A stretch of 8,631 nt of DNA, from assembly GCA_013153415.1 (NCBI GenBank), contig JAADEO010000118.1, forward strand, positions 1 to 8,631, written 5' to 3'. The stretch's first letter is position 1, and every line of letters starts with the position of its first letter. The translations under genes and the position numbers were made by a program. Below are positions 1-5,965 of this stretch, piece by piece. The notes under the pieces were generated by a model. The model was not told the DNA's origin. It saw nothing but the letters and a program-made list of their open reading frames with translations, and searched no databases. Origin of the DNA: Deltaproteobacteria bacterium. Lineage in GTDB: Bacteria > Desulfobacterota > Anaeroferrophillalia > Anaeroferrophillales > Tharpellaceae.

Positions 1-746
1 AGCAGGAAAGGCCGACTCATCTTGGCGATCTGCTCGAGGATCGGCAACAGGTCTTTCATGTTGCTGATCTTCTTGTCGTGGATCAGGATATAGGGATTGT
101 CGAGCTCGGCGATCATCTTCTCGGTATCGGTGACGAAGTAGGGAGAGAGGTAACCGCGATCGAACTGCATACCTTCGACCACTTCGAGAGAGGTCTCCAT
201 CGATTTGGCCTCTTCGACGGTGATGACCCCCTCTTTACCGACCTTGTCCATGGCCTCGGCGATGATGTTGCCGATGGTCTCGTCACCGTTGGCGGAAATG
301 ATCCCGACCTGGGCGATATCCTTGTGAGTCTCGGTCGGTTTGGACATCTCCTGCAGACCTTCGACCATCTTGTCGACGGCCAGGTCGATACCGCGTTTCA
401 GTTCCATCGGATTGGCGCCGGCGGCAACCATCTTGGAACCTTCACGGTAGATGGCCTGGGCCAGAACCGTGGCGGTAGTGGTACCGTCACCGGCGACATC
501 GCTGGTCTTGCTGGCGACTTCCTTGACCAGCTGGGCACCGATGTTTTCGAATTTATCCTCGAGCTCGATCTCCTTGGCGACCGAGACCCCGTCCTTGGTA
601 ATGGTCGGGGAACCGAAGGATTTGTCGATAATAACGTTGCGGCCCTTCGGGCCTAAAGTAACTTTAACCGCATCAGCCAGAATGTTGATGCCACTCAGGA
701 TCGCCTGACGGGCTTCCTGGTCGAATTTGATCTCTTTTGCTGCCAT
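1..746 (-). CDS. groEL: Chaperonin GroEL (Hsp60), N-terminal 248 residues, cut by the window edge
   Basis: Large subunit of the cytoplasmic GroEL/GroES folding chamber, which encloses unfolded proteins and drives cycles with ATP. Read on the minus strand from the ATG at 746, the protein starts MAAKEIKFDQEARQAIL. It shows the nucleotide-binding signatures LGPKGRN (31-37), KDG with Asp52, and GDGTTTATVLAQ (86-97) with the catalytic Asp87. The equatorial and intermediate segments are followed by the start of the apical domain, with EGMQFDRGYLSPYF at about 191-204. The frame is open to the left edge, so roughly the last 300 residues (family about 540) lie outside. A GGAGG sits 10 nt before the start (757-761). 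The gene follows groES by 69 bp in the usual groES-groEL order and should be transcribed from the CIRCE-controlled promoter upstream of groES. Identification is certain; nothing odd is seen. Confidence 0.99.
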   Translation of the reverse strand, partial: MAAKEIKFDQEARQAILSGINILADAVKVTLGPKGRNVIIDKSFGSPTITKDGVSVAKEIELEDKFENIGAQLVKEVASKTSDVAGDGTTTATVLAQAIYREGSKMVAAGANPMELKRGIDLAVDKMVEGLQEMSKPTETHKDIAQVGIISANGDETIGNIIAEAMDKVGKEGVITVEEAKSMETSLEVVEGMQFDRGYLSPYFVTDTEKMIAELDNPYILIHDKKISNMKDLLPILEQIAKMSRPFL

Positions 747-815
747 GGTACTTGAACCTCCGTAAAATTATTTAATCATCCAGTCTGAAAATTCCTGCGC
801 AAAACCGCGGGGGAC

Positions 816-1103
816 CTATTCGAGCACGCCGAGAACGTCATCCTCACGCATGATCAGGTACTCCTCACCATCGATCTTGACCTCGGTGCCGGCATATTTG
901 CCGAACAAAATCCGATCTCCAACCTTGACATCAAGGGGATTGACTTTGCCGTCCTCGTTGACCTTGCCTTTACCGGCGGCCACGACTTCACCCTGCATCG
1001 GTTTCTCTTTGGCGGCATCGGGGATGATGATCCCACCCTTGGTTTTCTCTTCCTCTTCCAAACGTTTGACAATGATCCGATCCTGTAAAGGTCTGATGTT
1101 CAT
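816..1103 (-). CDS. groES: Co-chaperonin GroES (Hsp10)
   Basis: The 95-residue lid subunit of the GroEL chamber; seven copies cap the ring in the cytoplasm. The length is normal for the family. It begins MNIRPLQDRIIVKRLEEEE, followed by the mobile-loop region KTKGGIIIPDAAKEKP (about 21-36) that docks on GroEL. The usual ending is present, with GDRILFGKYAGTEVKIDGEEY and LIMREDDVLGVLE. The ATG at 1103 is preceded by a perfect AGGAGG (1111-1116) at 7 nt spacing, which fixes the start. It is the first gene of the groESL operon. Its leader of about 115 nt starts at the CIRCE operator, so repression by HrcA and induction by heat are expected from the sequence. Nothing is missing or altered. Confidence 0.99.
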   Translation of the reverse strand: MNIRPLQDRIIVKRLEEEEKTKGGIIIPDAAKEKPMQGEVVAAGKGKVNEDGKVNPLDVKVGDRILFGKYAGTEVKIDGEEYLIMREDDVLGVLE

Positions 1104-1189
1104 CGTTGTTCCTCCTGATTGTGTCTTTCTTGGGATTTAAATGGATGAAGGCCGCCGTGCCGGCAACCCCGATTTAGCTGTCACACTTA

Positions 1190-1216
1190 TTGGCACTCAA
1201 TCATAAGGAGTGCTAA
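1190..1216 (-). promoter_or_regulatory. CIRCE operator (HrcA binding site) of groESL
   Basis: On the minus strand the sequence reads TTAGCACTC, nine bases, then GAGTGCCAA. This matches the CIRCE consensus TTAGCACTC-N9-GAGTGCTAA with one mismatch (C for T in the right arm). It lies immediately downstream of the -10 box, at or just past the expected transcription start. HrcA bound here would block initiation or clearance, and the inverted repeat would also form the 5' end of the mRNA. The site implies an hrcA gene elsewhere in the genome. Confidence 0.96.
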
Positions 1217-1224
1217 CAGGCGCA

Positions 1225-1253
1225 AATATAAGCACCAGAAAAGAAAAAATCAA
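1225..1253 (-). promoter_or_regulatory. Sigma70-type promoter of groESL
   Basis: On the minus strand a -35 box TTGATT (1248-1253; 4 of 6 to consensus) and a -10 box TATATT (1225-1230; 5 of 6) are separated by exactly 17 bp. The predicted start falls at about 1217-1219, directly at the CIRCE arm, giving a leader of about 115 nt to the groES ATG. T-rich tracts upstream of the -35 (1255-1275 on this strand) could act as an UP element. The vegetative-type boxes plus CIRCE point to HrcA control rather than a sigma32-type heat-shock promoter. Confidence 0.85.
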
Positions 1254-1355
1254 GGGGGAAAATAAAAAAAATAAGTCTGGTGAAAAAAATTTTCCCGACG
1301 AAGCTCGATTATCGACCCTGCGCAATAAGCAATGGCCGGCACCAGAGGGAAAACT

Positions 1356-2207
1356 TCAGACCGGAAGAAAGGTGCGGGTCAGCGGCTGCTCGTTGAAATC
1401 CCGGGCCCGCTGGCGGATATAGGAATGAATCGGTGAAAGATCGACCTCAAAAGCATCTTCCGGGCAGGTTCGAACGCAATTGAAGCAAAGAATGCAGGAA
1501 GCGGAGAATACCGGCCGGGGCTCAAGGCTCAGGGCCCCGACGGGACAGTTTTCGGCGCAGACCCCGCAGCTGCAGCAACGGTCTTCATCGACCTTGCGGG
1601 GCGGCAGGGTCTGACGGGCCAGATCGAGATTCTGCCGGGCCATCACGGCTGCGGCCGCAGCCGGCTGATAGTCGAGGACGCAAGAATCGAGAAGCCGGGG
1701 TTGAGCCCGAAGCAGATTTGCGGCCACAGCCAGCGCCAGTTCCCTAACCATCCGGTCGTCTTCGGAATCGGGATGGCCGGCCGCCAGCGGTTCCTCCGCC
1801 TCCCACATCAGGGAGTGCACCGCCGCCACTTTGGCTGCCCCGACCAGGCCGTAACCGGAAGCGATCAGAGCTTCTCCCATTTCGGCCAGAGCCAGACCGC
1901 TGGTAGCTCCGCCCCAGGTCACGAAAGGCACGGCATAGGCCTCCGGCCGCCGCGGCAACCGGGCGATGAGATCCATCACCAGGGGCAAGGCATGGGAGGA
2001 ATAGACCGGGGAACCGACAAAAACCACAACCCGGTCAACAGCTTCAGCGATCTCCGCCAGCACTTCCTCTTCCCGCACCCGATTCCGGCCCAGTTCACAA
2101 ACCTCAACCCGCTCTAGCGACCGATCCAGAGACCGGGCCAGCACCTCTCCCAGATGCCGGGTGGTCCCGGCCGGGGAACAATAAAAAATATAGGCTGTTG
2201 ATTTCAC
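1356..2207 (-). CDS. EFR1-type protein: flavodoxin domain fused to a 2[4Fe-4S] ferredoxin domain
   Basis: A 283-residue cytoplasmic redox protein, probably an electron carrier or small oxidoreductase using FMN and two [4Fe-4S] clusters. Residues 1 to about 170 are flavodoxin-like: a phosphate-binding loop YCSPAGTT (9-16), VFVGSPVYSSHALP (about 62-75) and VTWGGATSGLAL (96-107), placed where flavodoxins contact FMN. The C-terminal part holds two CxxCxxCxxxCP motifs, with cysteines at 211, 214, 217, 221 and at 238, 241, 244, 248, typical of bacterial 8Fe ferredoxins. The frame is open up to 2276, but the GTG at 2207 is chosen because AGGAG lies 9 nt before it and the flavodoxin strand begins at once (VKSTAYIFYCSP). 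It is divergent from the rhodanese gene. The physiological partner cannot be told from the sequence. No convincing intrinsic terminator follows it before the groESL promoter. Confidence 0.9.
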   Translation of the reverse strand: MKSTAYIFYCSPAGTTRHLGEVLARSLDRSLERVEVCELGRNRVREEEVLAEIAEAVDRVVVFVGSPVYSSHALPLVMDLIARLPRRPEAYAVPFVTWGGATSGLALAEMGEALIASGYGLVGAAKVAAVHSLMWEAEEPLAAGHPDSEDDRMVRELALAVAANLLRAQPRLLDSCVLDYQPAAAAAVMARQNLDLARQTLPPRKVDEDRCCSCGVCAENCPVGALSLEPRPVFSASCILCFNCVRTCPEDAFEVDLSPIHSYIRQRARDFNEQPLTRTFLPV

Positions 2208-2216
2208 AAGCCACCT

Positions 2217-2221
2217 CTCCT
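2217..2221 (-). promoter_or_regulatory. Ribosome binding site that fixes the GTG start of the flavodoxin/ferredoxin gene
   Basis: AGGAG on the minus strand lies 9 nt upstream of the GTG at 2207-2205. The upstream in-frame ATG at 2276 has no comparable Shine-Dalgarno sequence. It would add 23 residues that precede the flavodoxin beta-strand and lie in the divergent promoter region, so the GTG is preferred. Confidence 0.75.
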
Positions 2222-2262
2222 GAATTCTCCGGCAACCGATGAATGGGCCGCCCCCTAGCAAC

Positions 2263-2292
2263 TTGACTTTTGGCAATTTTTACGGCTATTTT
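2263..2292 (+). promoter_or_regulatory. Possible promoter of the rhodanese gene
   Basis: TTGACT (2263-2268; 5 of 6 to the -35 consensus) and TATTTT (2287-2292; 4 of 6 to the -10 consensus) are 18 bp apart in a locally AT-rich stretch of the 130-bp gap between two divergent genes. The predicted start is about 40 nt before the ATG at 2338. The opposite-strand gene must have its own promoter in the same gap, but no clear boxes were found for it. Confidence 0.4.
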
Positions 2293-2337
2293 CAATTTAT
2301 CACGCAAGCATCAACCTTATTCGGAAAGGAGTTTACC

Positions 2338-2976
2338 ATGAAAAGAGAGAAATTGTGGGATCGCCGGAGATTCAGTTTCAGCCTGCTTTTCCTGGCCGTC
2401 TGCCTCCTGACCGCCGCACCGGTCCTGGCCAAAAGAGCCAAGCTCGCCACCAACATTTCGCCACTGCAGGCCTGGGACATGGTCCAGAACAATCCCAAAG
2501 TCTACCTGATCGATGTCCGGACCCCAGCCGAATATCAGTTCATCGGCCACGCCGTCGGAGCCTACAACATCCCTTTCATGTTCCTAAGCGACAAGTTTAT
2601 CGAAAAAGGCCGGATCTTCAAGGGCAAGAAGATGAAAAAGAGCCGCTACCAACCCTACCTGAACACCGATTTCATGGATTACATGAAATCCCATTTCAAA
2701 GCTGATGACATCCTCCTCATCATGTGTCGCAGCGGCCACCGCAGCGTTCCGGCCAGCGACCTGCTGGTTAAAAACGGCTTCAAGAAGGTCTGCAACATAG
2801 TCGGCGGTTTCGAGGGCAACAAGTTCCACGGCCGTGACAAAGAGGAGAGAAAACTGCTGAAAAAATACAGCGAAAATTACGGCCGCCGCGGTTTTACCGA
2901 CGGCTGGAAGCATTTCGGCCTGCCCTGGACTTACAAGATGGAGGCCAAATACATCTACGAGCCCCACAAAAAGTAG
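2338..2976 (+). CDS. Exported single-domain rhodanese (sulfurtransferase-like protein)
   Basis: A 212-residue protein with a Sec signal peptide: a basic start (MKREKLWDRRR), a hydrophobic core FSLLFLAVCLL and a probable cleavage site after PVLA (about residue 31). It should therefore act in the periplasm. The rhodanese fold spans about 40-165: VYLIDVRTPAEYQFIGH (55-71), the active-site loop CRSGHRS with Cys130, and the strand NIVGGFEG (153-160). In this family the cysteine carries a persulfide and passes sulfur to an acceptor such as cyanide, thiols or proteins; the real acceptor here is unknown. The basic tail (about 165-212) includes the GW..FGLPW pattern often seen at the end of such domains. 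AAGGAG (2326-2331), 6 nt before the ATG, selects this start over an in-frame ATG at 2239. A GC-rich hairpin follows the stop. Confidence 0.92.
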   Translation: MKREKLWDRRRFSFSLLFLAVCLLTAAPVLAKRAKLATNISPLQAWDMVQNNPKVYLIDVRTPAEYQFIGHAVGAYNIPFMFLSDKFIEKGRIFKGKKMKKSRYQPYLNTDFMDYMKSHFKADDILLIMCRSGHRSVPASDLLVKNGFKKVCNIVGGFEGNKFHGRDKEERKLLKKYSENYGRRGFTDGWKHFGLPWTYKMEAKYIYEPHKK

Positions 2977-2989
2977 ATCCACTCTCTTT

Positions 2990-3017
2990 CCGGCCGCCGA
3001 CAGCTGCCGGCGGCCGG
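2990..3017. terminator. Strong GC-rich hairpin in the gap between convergent genes
   Basis: A perfect 10-bp stem, CCGGCCGCCG (2990-2999) paired with CGGCGGCCGG (3008-3017), encloses an 8-nt loop. It lies 13 bp after the rhodanese stop and about 97 bp beyond the kinase stop on the other strand, so it may end or protect both transcripts. Neither strand has a run of T after the stem, so it is not a textbook Rho-independent terminator. An mRNA 3'-end stabiliser, or a stem that pauses polymerase for Rho, is equally possible. Confidence 0.5.
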
Positions 3018-3113
3018 GAAAAGCAGAGGCCACAAGCTCAAATCCCACCTTCAAGACAGTCCCGCACTGGCAGGAATTCGGGGAATACGAAAACGGGCGG
3101 CCAGTTGATCGAT

Positions 3114-5927
3114 TCAGAGTTTCAAACCGATTACCTTCTTAACCATCTGGCTCAAAACCACGAGATCGAACGGTTTGGCACAGGTCCCCTGGAAGCCGTA
3201 CTCCCGGAAATTGGCCATTACCGGATCCTGAGAATAGCCGCTGCAGACGATGGCCCGGGCGGCGGAATCGATTTTCAACAAGGCCGCTATCGCTTCCTTG
3301 CCTCCCATACCACCAGGAATCGTCAGATCCATGATCACCAGATCAAAAGCCTTGCCCTGAGATAAATTACGGCGATAAAGATCGAGCATTTCCCGGCCAT
3401 CGGCAACACCTTCAACTTCATAACCCAGATTTTCCAGGAATTCGACACAAACCGCCCGGACCACCTCTTCATCATCCATAACCAAAATCCGCCCCGAGCC
3501 TTTTACGATCCCGGAACGCTGCCCTTTTGCCTCCTGCTTCTTATCCGTTGCCGGTAAGGTTATGGCGAAACAGCTGCCCCGGGAAATTTCCGAGGTAACC
3601 TGCAACCGCCCGCCATGCCGGGTGACGATCGAATGAACCGTGGCCAGCCCCAGACCCGAGCCTTTAGCCTTGGTCGTAAAATAGGGCTCGCAGATCTTCT
3701 CCAGATATTTCGGCGGGATCCCCACCCCCTCATCTACAACCGTGATCCTGACTGCCGGACCCAGATCATCATCAATGACATTCTCGGCCCGGATGGTCAG
3801 GGTTCCGCCCTCGGGCATGGCCTGGTCGGCATTGACGACCAGGTTATTGATCACCTGGCAGAACTGCCCCTTGTCCACCTCCAGACCTTTGAGATCAGGA
3901 GCGAAGTCGAATTTCAACCGGACATTCGAACCACTCAGGAAGAATTCCGCAGTTTCCCGGATTATTGCTTCGATATCGACCAGTTCCTTGACGGGCTCTC
4001 CGCCTTTGGCAAAAGTCAGCAACTGACTGGTCAGCTCCTGGGCCCGGCTCGAAGAGAGATCGGCGGCCGCCAGGTTATTCCGCACCTTGTCGAGATCCGG
4101 CTTGGTTTTCTGCAACTGCATGACCGCCATGGAGATATTGCCGTAGATAGCGGTCAGGAGGTTGTTGAAATCGTGCGCGATGCCGCCGGCCAGCAGACCG
4201 ATGGCCTCCATTTTGTGCATTTTCTCCATCTCCCGCAAATTCTTTTCACGCTCGATGGCCAGAGCCTCCTCCGCGGCAACCTGTTCGGTAACATCCAGGA
4301 CATTGCCCAGGGCGGCAGGCTCACCCTGATAGTCGATCCGGGCGGAAGAGAAGATCAGCCACTTCTCTTCTCCATTTTTACAGATAATTTTGAACTTGTA
4401 GCTCTGGGGCAAATCAGAACCACCCTGCTGCCGGGAAAGTCCGCGCCGTCTGACCAGATCCCGCATCTCCGGATGCACGAACTCCCAGAATGGCATGCCG
4501 ATCAGTTCCTCGTTGCTGTAACCGCTGATCTCCGATGTAGCCCGGTTGGCATAGATGAAAACCTCTTTCTGGTAGATGAAGATCCCGATCGGGCTGGTTT
4601 CGGTCAGGGTCCGGAAAAGCTCTTCACGTTCCCGCAACCGGCGGTCCAGTTCATCACGTTCAGCCAGCATCTGGTTGGTGGTCGTAGCGAGATCCCGCAT
4701 CTCCTGGAAACGGAACTCCTCCACTTTGAGCTTCTCCCCGTGAACCGCGGCCCGGCTGAAAAACTTCTTGAAACGATCGAATTCGGCTCCGCTCTTGCGC
4801 GTCCACCAGCGGGCCAGCAGCAACATCATGACTGAAATGATGGTCAGAACGACCAGCAAGGGCAGCAGATTGCGCTTGAGCCGGTTGATCAGCTTCCGGC
4901 GTTGGCGGGCGATCAGAATCTCATTATCGGGCAGGTAGCTGCCGGCCGCCACGATCAGACCACCGGCCTGGTAAAGTTTGAAGAATGTCAGTTTGGGTTC
5001 AGGTTCGGGCTGATCGAACTTTTTATACCAATACTTGACATAGCATTCCCCCTTTTCCCGCAATCCCTTGAGAAATTCCCGGCGAAACAGTTTTCCCCGG
5101 GCATCGGGCACCTTGTCGGAAAGATCTTTGCCCTCGAGGTCCGGGCGGTTGGCGTTGACGAACATGGTCCCGAAATGATCACCACCATCGAGATTCTTGA
5201 CCTTGATAATAAAGACGTAGCCACTGTCACGATAACCGAAACGGTATGATTTCAGATAGCTGCGCAGGCCCTCGCGGACCTCGTTCTCGAGATCTTCCAG
5301 GTAGACTCCGGTCCCGATATACATCGCATAGGGCTCGAGATGCTTGATGAATGCGATTTTGCAGTGCTCTTTCCGGCAATCGCCGCCCGGTTTACGGAAA
5401 TAGTAACGCTGAAACCCCTCTCCCTGATCTTTGGCGATACTGATGAACTCGCGCACCAGATCCATACCCCGGGAATTCTTTTTCCCCAACAGGTTCTCGC
5501 CTTCCAGTTCCGGGCGATTGGGATTCATCCGGCTGACCCCGGAAAAATCGGTCAGAAAATAGTAACCGTTGCCCTCGAAACGCTGAGGTCTGAGAACCGC
5601 GATCAGCATCCGGAGAATATGGTTATCATCCAGGGTTTCACCGTAAACCGAGCGGAGATTATCCGCAATGGCCTGAGCCCGATAAACCCTCTCCTTGAGT
5701 TTTTTCCGGGCTACGGATTCGACCTGGGCGTGCTGACTCTCGAGATACTCGATTGTCCGTTCGACCTCTTTGCGCAGGATACGGCGCTGTTTTTCGAGCA
5801 GACCGGATCTGAATTCAAGCATCTGCTGATCGAGACGATCGAAAGCATCATAAGTCAGGGTTGCTCCCAGGAGAACGAAGGATAAAGCTATGATCGTCAC
5901 AACGATAGTAGTAAAACGGGTTATCAT
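3114..5927 (-). CDS. Membrane-bound hybrid histidine kinase: tandem Cache sensor, PAS, HisKA/HATPase, C-terminal receiver
   Basis: A 937-residue sensor kinase of the inner membrane. An N-terminal membrane helix (about 6-26) is followed by a coiled-coil-like stretch (35-90), two Cache-like repeats (about 116-215 and 230-335) outside the membrane, and a second membrane helix (about 353-371). Each repeat has an NRP[ED]LEG motif (137-143, 260-266) and an ending of the type YIGTGVYLEDLE or VAAGSYLPD. No clear HAMP is seen after the helix. A PAS domain covers about 432-550 (ETSPIGIFIY, GNVLDVTEQ). The kinase core has GGIAHDFNNLL with phosphoacceptor His585, an N box around NNLVVNADQA (694-703), DEGVGIP (732-738) and GSGLGLA (756-762). 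The receiver (about 812-934) has Asp818/819, phosphoacceptor Asp867, Ser896 and Lys918. No output domain or separate regulator is present, so the phosphorelay partner is elsewhere. AGGAGG lies 10 nt before the ATG; the U32 gene ends 38 bp upstream. The ligand is unknown; the Cache family binds small organic molecules. Confidence 0.96.
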   Translation of the reverse strand: MITRFTTIVVTIIALSFVLLGATLTYDAFDRLDQQMLEFRSGLLEKQRRILRKEVERTIEYLESQHAQVESVARKKLKERVYRAQAIADNLRSVYGETLDDNHILRMLIAVLRPQRFEGNGYYFLTDFSGVSRMNPNRPELEGENLLGKKNSRGMDLVREFISIAKDQGEGFQRYYFRKPGGDCRKEHCKIAFIKHLEPYAMYIGTGVYLEDLENEVREGLRSYLKSYRFGYRDSGYVFIIKVKNLDGGDHFGTMFVNANRPDLEGKDLSDKVPDARGKLFRREFLKGLREKGECYVKYWYKKFDQPEPEPKLTFFKLYQAGGLIVAAGSYLPDNEILIARQRRKLINRLKRNLLPLLVVLTIISVMMLLLARWWTRKSGAEFDRFKKFFSRAAVHGEKLKVEEFRFQEMRDLATTTNQMLAERDELDRRLREREELFRTLTETSPIGIFIYQKEVFIYANRATSEISGYSNEELIGMPFWEFVHPEMRDLVRRRGLSRQQGGSDLPQSYKFKIICKNGEEKWLIFSSARIDYQGEPAALGNVLDVTEQVAAEEALAIEREKNLREMEKMHKMEAIGLLAGGIAHDFNNLLTAIYGNISMAVMQLQKTKPDLDKVRNNLAAADLSSSRAQELTSQLLTFAKGGEPVKELVDIEAIIRETAEFFLSGSNVRLKFDFAPDLKGLEVDKGQFCQVINNLVVNADQAMPEGGTLTIRAENVIDDDLGPAVRITVVDEGVGIPPKYLEKICEPYFTTKAKGSGLGLATVHSIVTRHGGRLQVTSEISRGSCFAITLPATDKKQEAKGQRSGIVKGSGRILVMDDEEVVRAVCVEFLENLGYEVEGVADGREMLDLYRRNLSQGKAFDLVIMDLTIPGGMGGKEAIAALLKIDSAARAIVCSGYSQDPVMANFREYGFQGTCAKPFDLVVLSQMVKKVIGLKL

Positions 5928-5965
5928 TTCAACTCATCCTCCTGACCTGTTTTCCATCTTCCGCC

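Noticed and set aside
78..656. A 192-codon open frame on the plus strand, opposite groEL
   Set aside because: It mirrors one of the best conserved bacterial genes. Its D/G/L-rich translation is what antisense groEL codons produce, and it has no independent support.
1233..1346. Three copies of the 7-mer CACCAGA/TCTGGTG (1233-1239, 1276-1282, 1340-1346) in alternating orientation that could form mutually exclusive hairpins upstream of groESL
   Set aside because: The arms are short, the loops are 36 nt or longer, and one copy lies in the promoter spacer. This is within what chance can give; no attenuator-like logic or terminator was recognisable.
2239..2337. A 33-residue N-terminal extension of the rhodanese from an upstream ATG at 2239
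   Set aside because: It would place a hydrophilic, non-coding-like segment before a good signal peptide. The ATG at 2338 has AAGGAG at ideal spacing, and the putative promoter lies inside the extension.
3066..3105. Inverted repeat ACTGGC / GCCAGT after the kinase stop as a terminator
   Set aside because: A 6-bp stem with a 28-nt loop and no T-run is too weak to call.
3615..4835. A 406-codon open frame on the plus strand, opposite the histidine kinase
   Set aside because: It is the antisense shadow of a kinase with clear PAS, HisKA, HATPase and receiver motifs. Its translation shows no recognisable domain and there is no convincing Shine-Dalgarno.
5928..5937. A start-stop mini-frame ATG AGT TGA between the kinase Shine-Dalgarno and its ATG
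   Set aside because: It abuts the Shine-Dalgarno with no spacing, so a ribosome could hardly start there; most likely coincidental.
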